Translations under genes and position numbers: made by a program
The notes under the pieces: model-generated
What the model saw: only the letters and a program-made list of their open reading frames with translations
What the model was told of the DNA's origin: nothing
Databases searched by the model: none
NCBI GenBank assembly: GCA_020636905.1
Contig: JACJWX010000006.1
Span: forward strand, 1-64,000
Direction: 5' to 3'
From: Actinomycetota bacterium
GTDB taxonomy: Bacteria; Actinomycetota; Thermoleophilia; Miltoncostaeales; Miltoncostaeaceae
Length of the DNA: 64,000 bases
In this document: positions 16,114-24,825 of the stretch, in pieces
Numbering within the stretch: the first letter of the stretch is position 1
Layout of the letters: each line of letters begins with the position of its first letter

Positions 16114-17249
16114 TCGGCGTCGTCTTCGGGACGACGGGCGAGCTCATCAAGATCGCTCCGCTCTGCCGGGCGATTCGCGACCGCTCCGGTCGCGAACCCC
16201 TGCTGATCTGCACCGGACAGCAGCCCGAGCAGCTCCCCGACATGCTTCGCGCGTTCGGCCTTCGGCAACCCGACGTGTGGCTGGCACGCGGCAGCGGCGG
16301 CCGCGACCTCGCCCGGGCCGCCGACATCCCCGGCTGGGGGGCGCGTGTGGTCGGGAACGCGGCGCGCCGGCGGGGATGGTTGCGGCGTGCCCTGCAGAGC
16401 GACGGGCGCGCTCCGATGGTCATCGTCCACGGCGACACCTTCACGACGGTGGCCGGCGCATTGATGGGGCGGGCGATGGCGGTTCCGGTGGGGCACGTGG
16501 AAGCCGGCCTGCGCAGCGGCGACTGGCGGAACCCGTTTCCCGAGGAGCTCAACCGCCGGATCACCTCGCGGCTGGCCCGCGTGCACTTCGCACCCGGTGC
16601 GTGGGCGGCCGGAAACCTCCGTGACGCGGGGGTCGGTGGCGAAATCGTGGACACCGGCGCCAACACCATCGCGGACAGTCTCGCGCTGGTCACGGCGACC
16701 CCGGAGATCGATCTCCCGGATCCGCCCTTCGGGGTCGTCTCCATCCACCGGTTCGAGTTGCTCCGCGACCAGGCGCGGCTGCGGGCGGTCCTGGAGGCGA
16801 TCCGGGACGGGGCACGCCGCACCCCGCTGCTCTTCGTCGACCATCCGGTCACCTGCGACGCCCTGACGGCGCAGGGCCTGGACGGACTGCTCGACGGCGA
16901 GGGGATCACCCGCATCCCCAGGCAGGGGTACGGGTCGTTCATCGGCCTGCTCACCCGCAGCGCGTTCCTGCTCACCGACTCGGGAGGCTGCCAGGAGGAG
17001 GCCGCGGTCCTGGGCCACCCGACGCTCATCCACCGTGCACGGACCGAACGCCGCGACGGCCTCGACGGCGGCCCGGTCGTCCTCTCCCACCTGGATCTCG
17101 ACGAGGTGCGGCGGTTCCTGGACGGGGGCTGGGAGGCGTCGCGCCGTTCCGGCGTCCGCCCGGGGGAATCACCCACCGGGGTCATCGAGCGGTGGCTCGT
17201 CACGCACGGACACCTGGCCGAACACGACGCGGCGCCAGGCGGCCGATGA
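16110..17249 (+). CDS. wecB: UDP-N-acetylglucosamine 2-epimerase family protein
   Basis: 379 residues. The non-hydrolysing epimerase pattern is clear: HGDTFTT, then GHVEAGLRSGDW, FPEELNRRITS, an SIHR segment and DSGGCQEEA. The reaction interconverts UDP-GlcNAc and UDP-ManNAc, a precursor for polysaccharide repeat units. The GTG start at 16110 overlaps the preceding stop. The N-terminus is slightly unusual (IGVVFGTTGELIKIAPLCRA), with GTTGE in place of the common GTRPE, so the substrate may differ from UDP-GlcNAc. Confidence 0.9.
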   Translation: MIGVVFGTTGELIKIAPLCRAIRDRSGREPLLICTGQQPEQLPDMLRAFGLRQPDVWLARGSGGRDLARAADIPGWGARVVGNAARRRGWLRRALQSDGRAPMVIVHGDTFTTVAGALMGRAMAVPVGHVEAGLRSGDWRNPFPEELNRRITSRLARVHFAPGAWAAGNLRDAGVGGEIVDTGANTIADSLALVTATPEIDLPDPPFGVVSIHRFELLRDQARLRAVLEAIRDGARRTPLLFVDHPVTCDALTAQGLDGLLDGEGITRIPRQGYGSFIGLLTRSAFLLTDSGGCQEEAAVLGHPTLIHRARTERRDGLDGGPVVLSHLDLDEVRRFLDGGWEASRRSGVRPGESPTGVIERWLVTHGHLAEHDAAPGGR

Positions 17250-18574
17250 GCACCGCCGCCGAGCCCGAGCGGAGCCGCCTGAGCACCGCGATCCGGTTCC
17301 TGAGCGCGTTCCGCGGGGGTGCGCTCGCCCTCACCGTGCTGACGCTGCTGGCGAATGCCGCGAACTACCTCACCAACATCGCGTTCAGTCAGCTGCTGAA
17401 CCCGGTCGGGTACGGCGAACTGTCGGCGCTCCTCGCCATCGCGGTGGTGGTCGGGATGCCGACGAGCGCCGCGCAGACGATCGTGGCCGAACGTGTCGCG
17501 GCCCACTCCAGCCGCGGGGACGTGGAGCGTCTCCGATACCTCATCCGCCACGCCTACGCCCACGCGATCACGGTGGGCCTGGTGGTCGCCGGCGCCTACG
17601 CGCTCTGCATCCCGCTGGTCATCAAGCTGCTCGACCTTCGCTTCCCGGGCCCGGCGATCGCCCTGGTGCCGCTGCTGGTGATGGTCTTCGTCCAGCCCGT
17701 GCAGCTCGCCTTGCTGCAGGGGCTCTCCCGGTTCTGGGCCCTGGGCCTGACCCTCCTGGCCCTCGCGACCTCACGAATGGCCTTCGGGATCGCGCTGGTC
17801 CTGCTCGGAGGAGGCGCCGGCGCCGCGATCGGCGGCCAGGTGGTCGGCCTGCTCGTCGTGCTCACCCTGGCGGCCTTCTTCACCCGTCGCCACGTCGCCA
17901 GCGCGGGAGCACGGGCCGCCCGCAGCGGCGTGCGGCGACGCCCCACCGCGCGCACCACGTCGGCCACCGTCGCGTTCGTGGCCTTCAGCGTGCTGGCCAA
18001 CATCGACGTGGTGCTCGGCAAGCTCATCCTCGATCCCCACGACGCCGGGCTGTACGCGGCATTGGCCACCATCGCCAAGATCGCGATGTTCCTCCCGGCC
18101 GGGCTGGTGTTCATGATCGCTCCCGGGGTCGCCCGTGCGCGGGCGGCGAACGAGAATCCTCAGGGCGTGCTGCGCCGCAACGCGGTGCTCGTGCTCGCCG
18201 TGGGGGCCCTCGTCCTCGCGGCGATGGCGATCTTCCCCACGCTGATCGTGCATCTCACGTTCGGGACCGCCTACGACCAGATCATCGGCTCGGCGTGGAT
18301 CGCCGCGATCGCGGGGGCGCTCCTGTCCCTGCTCTACTCCCTGTGCACCTACTCGGCCGCGCTGGGGGACCGCCGCTGGTACCTGGTGCCCGTGGCGGGC
18401 ATCGCGGTCCAGGTCGGCATGATCTTCGCCATCGGTGACCGTCCCCGCACCGTCATGGTCGCGCAGGCGGTGACGGTCGGAGCAATCCTGGTGGCCAACG
18501 AGCTGTTCGGGAGGCCCTTTCTGAGGCGCGATCACCGCACCGAGGTCGGACCGACCCCCGCGGAGGCCGGGTGA
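17246..18574 (+). CDS. Wzx-like polysaccharide flippase (MOP superfamily)
   Basis: 442 residues with about twelve hydrophobic segments and the family-typical first helices (NAANYLTNIAFSQLLNPVGYGELSAL, read in parts). Members flip undecaprenyl-linked oligosaccharides across the cytoplasmic membrane. ATG overlaps the wecB stop (ATGA) and its own 3' end overlaps the next gene. It coexists with an ABC exporter pair in the same locus, so two export routes may operate. Confidence 0.87.
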   Translation: MSTAAEPERSRLSTAIRFLSAFRGGALALTVLTLLANAANYLTNIAFSQLLNPVGYGELSALLAIAVVVGMPTSAAQTIVAERVAAHSSRGDVERLRYLIRHAYAHAITVGLVVAGAYALCIPLVIKLLDLRFPGPAIALVPLLVMVFVQPVQLALLQGLSRFWALGLTLLALATSRMAFGIALVLLGGGAGAAIGGQVVGLLVVLTLAAFFTRRHVASAGARAARSGVRRRPTARTTSATVAFVAFSVLANIDVVLGKLILDPHDAGLYAALATIAKIAMFLPAGLVFMIAPGVARARAANENPQGVLRRNAVLVLAVGALVLAAMAIFPTLIVHLTFGTAYDQIIGSAWIAAIAGALLSLLYSLCTYSAALGDRRWYLVPVAGIAVQVGMIFAIGDRPRTVMVAQAVTVGAILVANELFGRPFLRRDHRTEVGPTPAEAG

Positions 18575-20145
18575 TGCGGGCCGTGCTCCGTCGGGTCCTG
18601 GGACGCTGGGGGACGGCTCCGGCCGCCGCGCTCGTCCTGGCGGTGGCGCTGGCCGCGGTGATCCGCCTCTGGGTGTTGCACAGCCCCGTCGGCCGGATGG
18701 AGTCCGACGAAGCGGTGACCGGGGTGATGGCCCAGCGCATCCTCGACGGCGAACTCTTCGCCTTCTTCGCCGGGCAGACCTACATGGGATCGCTCGAGCA
18801 GTACGCGCAGGCCGCGGTGCTGGCGGTCACGCCGGACACGCCCACGACCCTGCGCATGGTGCAGCTGGCGCTGTCGGTGGCGACCTGCCTGCTGGTCGGC
18901 GTCACCGCCCGCCGACTCACGAACTCGCCCTGGTTCGGCGTCGCGGCGGCGGCGCTCTTCGCCGTCGGGCCGTGGTTCAACGTCGAGAAGGGCATCCGCA
19001 GCCACGGCGCATACGACACGGCCCAGCTGCTGAGTGTGCTCGGGCTGCTGCTGGTCGTGAACCTCTCACCTCGCACCCGCTTGGCGCCGTGGCGTGCCGC
19101 CGCCGTCGGATTCGTCGCGGGCCTGGCCCTGTGGGAGAGCACGCTGGCGATCATCGCGCTGCTGCCGGTGGTCTGGTGGGCCATCGGCGTCGCCCGCCAC
19201 CGCCTGCCGCATCTCCTGCCGCCGGCGCTCATCGGCGCCGTGCTCGGCGCGGCCCCGTTCATCGTGCACCGCATCATCCACGGTCCATTCCCGCCCAGCG
19301 GAAGCGGGGAACCGCCGGCCACCACGTTCGCCGACCGGACCGACCTGATGCTGTCGCCGGTGCTCGGGATGTTCCTGGGGGTCCGCCACATCGGGGACGG
19401 CCGGCCGGTCAGCCAGTTCCTCCCGCCGGCCATCGCCACGATGATCGCGCTGGGCGCGCTCGGCGCCGGCGTGTGGTCACGCCGTCGGGGAATCCGCGAC
19501 CTGGTGCTGCTGCGGGCCCCGGGGGTGCACGGCGTCGATCCCATCCTGGTCGTCCTCTCCCTGATGGTGATCCCGTACGGACTCACCGGGTTCACGTGGT
19601 TCGCCGGCACGCCGCGGTACCTGTTCGCGCTCTACCCGTTCGCCATCCTCGCCGTCATCGTCGCCGCGTCGCATCTGGGCCCGCGGGCCCGGCTGGCCGT
19701 CCCGGTCGTGCTCATCCTCGGGACCGCCGTGCTCAGCGCTTCGGCGGCCAATCGGGCGCTCGACGAGGGCGGCCGAGGTGGCTGGGTCGGAAGCTCTCGC
19801 GTCTACACCGAGGACATCCCGGCCTTCGTCCACCGACTCGAACGCGACGGGATCACGGGGGTGCACGCCGACTACTGGTTGGCCTACCCCATCCAGTACG
19901 CCTCCGAAGGGGCGCTCGCCGTGGAGCCGTATGGCAACAGCCGCTTCCCGAACCTGGACGCCCGCGTCGAATCGACCACGCCGGGCGCGGTCGCATACGC
20001 CATCCCGGTCGGTCCCGAGGAAGTGGCGATCCGCGACCGGCTGCGCGCCGCCGGAGCCACCGCGCGTGTGATCCGCGTGGGGCGGCTGGTCGCCTTCACG
20101 GACGTCGATCCGGCCACGGCCGTGGCGGCGATCACCACGCCGTAG
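18571..20145 (+). CDS. Polytopic GT39/ArnT-like glycosyltransferase
   Basis: 524 residues, about eleven TM segments. The first extracytoplasmic loop carries MESDEAVTG, the acidic DE motif that binds metal and lipid-phosphate donor in protein mannosyltransferase/ArnT-type enzymes. It probably transfers a sugar from a polyprenyl carrier outside the membrane. The C-terminal ~110 residues look soluble. GTG 18571 (overlapping the flippase stop) or the next ATG 18574 is the start. Confidence 0.83.
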   Translation: MMRAVLRRVLGRWGTAPAAALVLAVALAAVIRLWVLHSPVGRMESDEAVTGVMAQRILDGELFAFFAGQTYMGSLEQYAQAAVLAVTPDTPTTLRMVQLALSVATCLLVGVTARRLTNSPWFGVAAAALFAVGPWFNVEKGIRSHGAYDTAQLLSVLGLLLVVNLSPRTRLAPWRAAAVGFVAGLALWESTLAIIALLPVVWWAIGVARHRLPHLLPPALIGAVLGAAPFIVHRIIHGPFPPSGSGEPPATTFADRTDLMLSPVLGMFLGVRHIGDGRPVSQFLPPAIATMIALGALGAGVWSRRRGIRDLVLLRAPGVHGVDPILVVLSLMVIPYGLTGFTWFAGTPRYLFALYPFAILAVIVAASHLGPRARLAVPVVLILGTAVLSASAANRALDEGGRGGWVGSSRVYTEDIPAFVHRLERDGITGVHADYWLAYPIQYASEGALAVEPYGNSRFPNLDARVESTTPGAVAYAIPVGPEEVAIRDRLRAAGATARVIRVGRLVAFTDVDPATAVAAITTP

Positions 20146-20162
20146 CCGTTCCGGCCGTTGGA

Positions 20163-20168
20163 TAGGGT
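20163..20168 (+). promoter_or_regulatory. Candidate -10 box (TAGGGT) before the methyltransferase gene
   Basis: It lies 40 nt upstream of the TTG start at 20203 in the 57-nt gap after the GT39-like gene, which is the only gap in the plus-strand run 15.1-24.8 kb. It would give a short leader containing the GGAGA site at 20191-20195. An internal promoter is plausible but rests on a six-base match. Confidence 0.35.
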
Positions 20169-20202
20169 TGGCGGCCACTTCACCGCACACGGAGACCTCC
20201 GG

Positions 20203-21417
20203 TTGGCGAACGAACCGATCATCGATGTGCAGCAGCTCGTGACCGATCTCCGCGCCCGAGCACGGCAGGGCGACGGCGAGCTGGCGTTCGGCGCGCTGGA
20301 GATCCCCGCCGCCGACGGACGGCCGGTCGTGCGGTTCCGTCCCGAGCTGGGGTACTCGAGCAAGCCCGTGGTCGGGAAGGCCATCACCGGGGTCAAGCGC
20401 ACCATCCTGCGGATGGTGTTCCACGTCTTCGACGCGCTGGCTCGTGACACCGACCACGCGATCCACGCGCTCTGGAACCGCACCGCCGAGGTCGAACGGA
20501 TCGCGCAGGCCGACCGCGGCCACATCGACGCCGCCATCGAGAACGAGACCTCCGCTCGCGAGCAGGTCCAGGCCGATGTGGCCTCCATCGCGCAGCGCCT
20601 GGCCTCGGTCGAGGAGCAGCTCCGCCAGCTCCAGATCGCCCCGCGGCTCGCCCGTCTGGAACGGGCCGCGAGATCGGCTCCGGCGGCCCCATCCGCGCCG
20701 GCCGGAACGACATCCGCCGCTCCGGCCGCTCCTGCCGCGGACACGTCCGGCCCCCGGTCGAGCGGTTTCGACTACGAACGCTTCGAGGACCGGTTCCGGC
20801 CCCGCGATCAGGTGGACGCCCACCAGCGGCAGTACGTCGAGTTGCTGGTCGACGCGGAGCGGGTTCTCGACATCGGCTGCGGTCGAGGGGAACTCGTCGC
20901 GATGCTGCGTGAACGCGGCGTCGACGCCTACGGCTACGAGATCGAGCCCGACTTCGTGGGGCTGGCCGAGGAGGCCGGGCTCCCCGTCACGCTCGGCGAC
21001 GGCATCGCACACCTCGCCGGTGTGGAACCCGGCACCCTGGGCGGGGTGGTGTCGTCACACGTGGTCGAGCACCTCGAGCCGACCCAGGTCCTGACACTCG
21101 TCAACGCCGCGGGCGCCGCGCTGCGGCCGGGTGGCGTGCTCATCCTCGAGACGCCCAATCCGGAGTCGCTGGTCGCCGGGTCGGTCAACTTCCACCGCGA
21201 CCTCACCCACCGGCGTCCCATCCACCCGGACACACTGGCCTTCCTGTGCGAATCGGCCGGCTTCGACCGGGTGGAGGTGCGTCGGCTGTCGCCCGTCGAC
21301 GACGCGACCATGCTGCCCGACCCCGATGACGGGACCGCGCTGAGCGAGACCATCAAGCGGCTCAACGCGCTCCTCTACGGGTATCAGGACTACGCGGTGA
21401 TCGCCCGCTTGCCGTGA
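20203..21417 (+). CDS. Coiled-coil SAM-dependent methyltransferase, candidate chain terminator
   Basis: 404 residues from a TTG start preceded by GGAGA (20191-20195). Residues ~75-145 form a long amphipathic helix rich in Ala, Glu and Gln (ASVEEQLRQLQ), then an Ala/Pro linker. A class I methyltransferase domain follows: VLDIGCGRGEL (~220), acidic YGYEIEPD, HVVEHLEP and LETPNPES. A coiled coil joined to a methyltransferase recalls WbdD-type proteins that cap O-antigen and measure its length before ABC export. An ABC exporter pair is 5 kb away, so a capping role is a reasonable inference. Confidence 0.85.
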   Translation: MANEPIIDVQQLVTDLRARARQGDGELAFGALEIPAADGRPVVRFRPELGYSSKPVVGKAITGVKRTILRMVFHVFDALARDTDHAIHALWNRTAEVERIAQADRGHIDAAIENETSAREQVQADVASIAQRLASVEEQLRQLQIAPRLARLERAARSAPAAPSAPAGTTSAAPAAPAADTSGPRSSGFDYERFEDRFRPRDQVDAHQRQYVELLVDAERVLDIGCGRGELVAMLRERGVDAYGYEIEPDFVGLAEEAGLPVTLGDGIAHLAGVEPGTLGGVVSSHVVEHLEPTQVLTLVNAAGAALRPGGVLILETPNPESLVAGSVNFHRDLTHRRPIHPDTLAFLCESAGFDRVEVRRLSPVDDATMLPDPDDGTALSETIKRLNALLYGYQDYAVIARLP

Positions 21418-22571
21418 GGATCCTCTGGGTGGTTCCCCGGTACGGCCCGGACGTGCTCGGTGGTGCCGAGGCGCTGGTGCGCGCGCTGGCCACCACCGTC
21501 ATGCCGGACGGGTGGGAGAGCACCGTCGCCACCACCTGCGCCACCGACCACCGCACCTGGCGGAACGTCCATCCCGCCGGCGAGGTCGAGATGGACGGCC
21601 TGTGCGTGCACCGCTTTCCGGTCGGTCCACGCGACCCGGGCACCTATGAGCGGCTCCATCCCACGATCCTGAGCGGGCGCGCTAGCTACGCCACCGAGCT
21701 CGAATGGTTCAGCCACAGCGTCGTTTCCACTGAGATGACCCGTTTCCTGGAAACGACCCTCGATCGCTTCGACCTGCGGATCTTCGCCCCGTATCTGTTC
21801 GGCACCACGCTGTGGGGCGCGCAGGTGGCGCCGGGCCGATCGGTATTGCTGCCCTGCCTGCACGACGAGGCCTACGCCCGGCTCACCAGTGTCCGTGCCA
21901 TGCTCGGGGCGGTTCGCGGCTGTCTCTTCAACGCGCCCGGGGAGGCGCGTCTGGCCGCGACACTGGCCGACGTCCGCGACGGCGAGGTCGTCGGCATGGG
22001 GTTCGACCCTCCGGCCACGCCGCTCGCGGGCACGACGGCGCGCCCCGACGGCCCGTACCTCGTCTACGCCGGGCGTCTGGAGGAGGGCAAGGGGGTGCAC
22101 GAACTCGTCGACCACGTCACGCGGATGCGCGAGGCCGACCCGGCGCTTCCCCGATTGCTCCTGCTCGGCCACGGCGGCTACCGCCCACCGCGATCCGCTC
22201 GCCAGCACGTCGTGCAGGTGGGCTTCGTCCCGGAAGCGGACAAACAGTGGCTCATCGCCGGTGCCACCGCCCTGGTGAGCGCCTCGGTGATGGAGTCACT
22301 GTCCATCGTGCAGCTCGAAGCCTGGCTCCACGGCGTTCCGAGCATCGTGAACGCCCGATGCACCGTGATGGCGGACCACTGCTCCACCTCGAACGGTGGC
22401 CTGGCATACGAGGACGGCGCCGGCTTCATCGACGCGGTCCGCGTCCTGCAGGACGATCCCGCCCGACGCCAGCGGATGGGCGCCTCCGGCCGCGAGTACG
22501 TGCTGGACGTCTACGGTTGGGACGCGGTGCGGCGACGGTTCCGCGACGCCATGGAACGGTTCGCCGCGTGA
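21414..22571 (+). CDS. GT4-type glycosyltransferase (tandem paralogue A)
   Basis: 385 residues with the GT-B layout. The N-terminal donor-facing motif is RYGPDVLGGAEALVRAL, with TTCATDHRTW further on. The C-terminal nucleotide-sugar domain has YAGRLEEGKGVHEL, and the usual E-x7-E region appears as SVMESLSIVQLEAWLHG. GTG overlaps the methyltransferase stop. It is paralogous to 23617-24825: both have RYGP...GGAE, TTCA-x-D-x-RTW and ESLSI-x-QL-(E/D)-AW. Confidence 0.9.
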   Translation: MRILWVVPRYGPDVLGGAEALVRALATTVMPDGWESTVATTCATDHRTWRNVHPAGEVEMDGLCVHRFPVGPRDPGTYERLHPTILSGRASYATELEWFSHSVVSTEMTRFLETTLDRFDLRIFAPYLFGTTLWGAQVAPGRSVLLPCLHDEAYARLTSVRAMLGAVRGCLFNAPGEARLAATLADVRDGEVVGMGFDPPATPLAGTTARPDGPYLVYAGRLEEGKGVHELVDHVTRMREADPALPRLLLLGHGGYRPPRSARQHVVQVGFVPEADKQWLIAGATALVSASVMESLSIVQLEAWLHGVPSIVNARCTVMADHCSTSNGGLAYEDGAGFIDAVRVLQDDPARRQRMGASGREYVLDVYGWDAVRRRFRDAMERFAA

Positions 22572-23620
22572 GCGTCGTCCACCAGGTCATCGCCGGGGCC
22601 GCCCCGGGCGACGCGGTCACCATGCAGGCGCTCCGCCTGGGCGAGCTGCTCACCGCCTGGGGGTTCGAAAACGCCATCCTGGCCGACCACGTGCACCCCG
22701 CCATGTCCGGGCGGGTGTCCCGGCTGCGGGGCGCGGCGGATCCCCGCCTCGGCGCCGGACCCCTGATCGTGCGCTACTCGATCTGGGCCGATTCGATCGC
22801 GGCGGCACTGGCCACCCGCACGCCACGGGCGATCGTGTACCACAACGTCACGCCGGGCTCGCTGCTTCGGGCGGCCAACCCGGACGTCGGCGCGCTGTGC
22901 GACATCGGTCGGGCACATCTGCCCGACCTCACCGGCCGGGCCGATGTGTTCATCGCCGACTCGCACTTCAACGCACGCGATCTCCACGAGGTGGGGATCG
23001 AACGGGTCGAGGTGGTGCCGCTGCTGCTCGGGGCGATCGCCGCACCGCCCGCCCGGCTCGAAGCGAGGGCGCCGTCGATCCTCACCGTCGGGCGCATCGC
23101 CCCCAACAAACGCATTGAAGACGTGATCCGGATCGGGGTCGCGCTGGACCGGACCGGCACGCCAACCCCCGTCACGATCGTGGGCGCGGCCGACGCGTTC
23201 GAGCGCTACCGAGCGGCGCTCGACGGGCTGGTGCGCGATCTCGACGCGGCACACGTCCGCTTCGCGGGACGCGTCAGCGACGCTGAGCTCGAAGCCGCCT
23301 TCGCCGAGGCGTCGGTGTACTGCTGCATGTCGGTTCACGAAGGCTTCTGCGCGCCCCTGGTGGAGGCCATGCAGCACGGACTGCCGATCGTGGCGCGGTC
23401 CGCCGGCGCCGTACCGGAAACCGTCGGCGCCGCCGGCCTCGTGCTGGACGACGACGACCCGTACGTGTTCGCCGAGGCGGTGCGCGAGGTCTCCGCCAAC
23501 GAGCGGCTGCGAGCGACCCTTCACGAGGCGAGCGTGGCGCAGCTCGCACGCTTCGCCCCCGACCTGGTCGCCGACCGTCTGCGCGCGGTGCTCGCTCCGG
23601 TGCTGGACGGGGAGCGGTGA
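22568..23620 (+). CDS. GT4-type glycosyltransferase
   Basis: 350 residues, GT-B fold. Visible are YHNVTPGS, a central ILTVGRIAPNKRIEDVI nucleotide-binding entry and the C-terminal SVHEGFCAPLVEAMQHGLPIV, which contains the E-x7-E donor-binding motif. GTG start overlaps the previous stop and the 3' end overlaps the next gene. Substrate unknown; by position it builds the same polysaccharide as its neighbours. Confidence 0.9.
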   Translation: MSVVHQVIAGAAPGDAVTMQALRLGELLTAWGFENAILADHVHPAMSGRVSRLRGAADPRLGAGPLIVRYSIWADSIAAALATRTPRAIVYHNVTPGSLLRAANPDVGALCDIGRAHLPDLTGRADVFIADSHFNARDLHEVGIERVEVVPLLLGAIAAPPARLEARAPSILTVGRIAPNKRIEDVIRIGVALDRTGTPTPVTIVGAADAFERYRAALDGLVRDLDAAHVRFAGRVSDAELEAAFAEASVYCCMSVHEGFCAPLVEAMQHGLPIVARSAGAVPETVGAAGLVLDDDDPYVFAEAVREVSANERLRATLHEASVAQLARFAPDLVADRLRAVLAPVLDGER

Positions 23621-24825
23621 TGGACACACCCTCGGTCGCCATCGTGGTGCAGCGGTACGGCCCCGAGATCGGCGGCGGAGCCGAGGAAGAGGCGCGCCAG
23701 GTCGCCACCCTGTTGCGCGACACCTTGCGCGTCACGGTGCTCACGACGTGCGCCCGCGACTACCGGACCTGGCAGGACCACTATCCACCCGGTGAGACGA
23801 CCATCGACGGGGTGCGCGTGCTGCGTTTCAGCGTGCCGGAGCCCCGCGACCCGGCGGCCTTCGACGCCCTCAGCCCGCGGGCGTACGCGGACCCCGCCAA
23901 CCTCGAACTGGGTGAGCGATGGATGCGGGCGCAGGGCCCGGTGGCGCCCGATCTGCTCGACCACCTGCGAACCCGGGGCGGCGAGTACGACGCCGTGCTC
24001 TTCCAGACGTACCTGTACGCCACGACCGTCCTGGGCCTGCCCCTCGTCGCCGATCGCTCGATCCTGGTCCCGACCCTCCACGACGAGCCGCCGGCGCGCC
24101 TCGCGATCTTCGACGCCGTGTTCGACGCGGCGCGAGTGGTCGTCTTCAACACGCCGGAGGAGGCGGAGTTCGCGGCCGAACGCTTCGGCGTCGGGCGCGA
24201 CCGGAGCGTCGTGGCGGGACTCGGCGTCGATCCGGCTCCGTCCGTGTCCGCCACGGCGTTCGCCGCCGAGCGGGGACTGACGCGACCGTACGTGGTGTGC
24301 GTCGGGCGGCTCGATCCGTCGAAGGGCACCGACCTGCTGGTCGAGGCGCACCGCGCCTATCGCGACCGCCATCCCGACGGCGCCGATCTCGTCCTGGTCG
24401 GGCGGGGCGAGCTGGAGCTCCCGGCGTATCCGTGGCTCACCGTGACCGGCTTCGTCGACGACCTCGAGAAGCATCGGGCCATCGCGGGCGCGGCGGTCGT
24501 CGCCGTTCCCTCGCCGTACGAGAGCCTGTCCATCTCCCAGCTGGACGCCTGGAATCACGCCAGGCCGACGCTCGCCAACGCCGCGAGCCCCGTGCTGGTC
24601 GGCCAATCGCGTCGCGCCGGCGGCGGACTGTGGTTCGCCGATGCCGACGAGTACGCGACGATGCTGGACTTCCTCGTCGCGAACCCGGCGCTCGCCGACG
24701 CGATCGGACGCCAGGGGCGGGCGTGCGTCGGCCGCGACTACGGATGGGACACCGTGGGCGCGATCTGGCGCGACGGGGTGAACCGCGTGGTCGAGGGCCC
24801 GGGGAGCCCGCCCGTCTCAGGCTGA
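23617..24825 (+). CDS. GT4-type glycosyltransferase (tandem paralogue B)
   Basis: 402 residues, GT-B. Motifs: QRYGPEIGGGAEEEARQVA, TTCARDYRTW, CVGRLDPSKGTDLLVEA and SPYESLSISQLDAWNHARP. It is closer to the 21414-22571 protein than to the other transferases of the locus, so the two probably arose by duplication with one gene between them. Its 3' end overlaps the convergent ABC ATPase gene by nine bases. Confidence 0.9.
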   Translation: MMDTPSVAIVVQRYGPEIGGGAEEEARQVATLLRDTLRVTVLTTCARDYRTWQDHYPPGETTIDGVRVLRFSVPEPRDPAAFDALSPRAYADPANLELGERWMRAQGPVAPDLLDHLRTRGGEYDAVLFQTYLYATTVLGLPLVADRSILVPTLHDEPPARLAIFDAVFDAARVVVFNTPEEAEFAAERFGVGRDRSVVAGLGVDPAPSVSATAFAAERGLTRPYVVCVGRLDPSKGTDLLVEAHRAYRDRHPDGADLVLVGRGELELPAYPWLTVTGFVDDLEKHRAIAGAAVVAVPSPYESLSISQLDAWNHARPTLANAASPVLVGQSRRAGGGLWFADADEYATMLDFLVANPALADAIGRQGRACVGRDYGWDTVGAIWRDGVNRVVEGPGSPPVSG

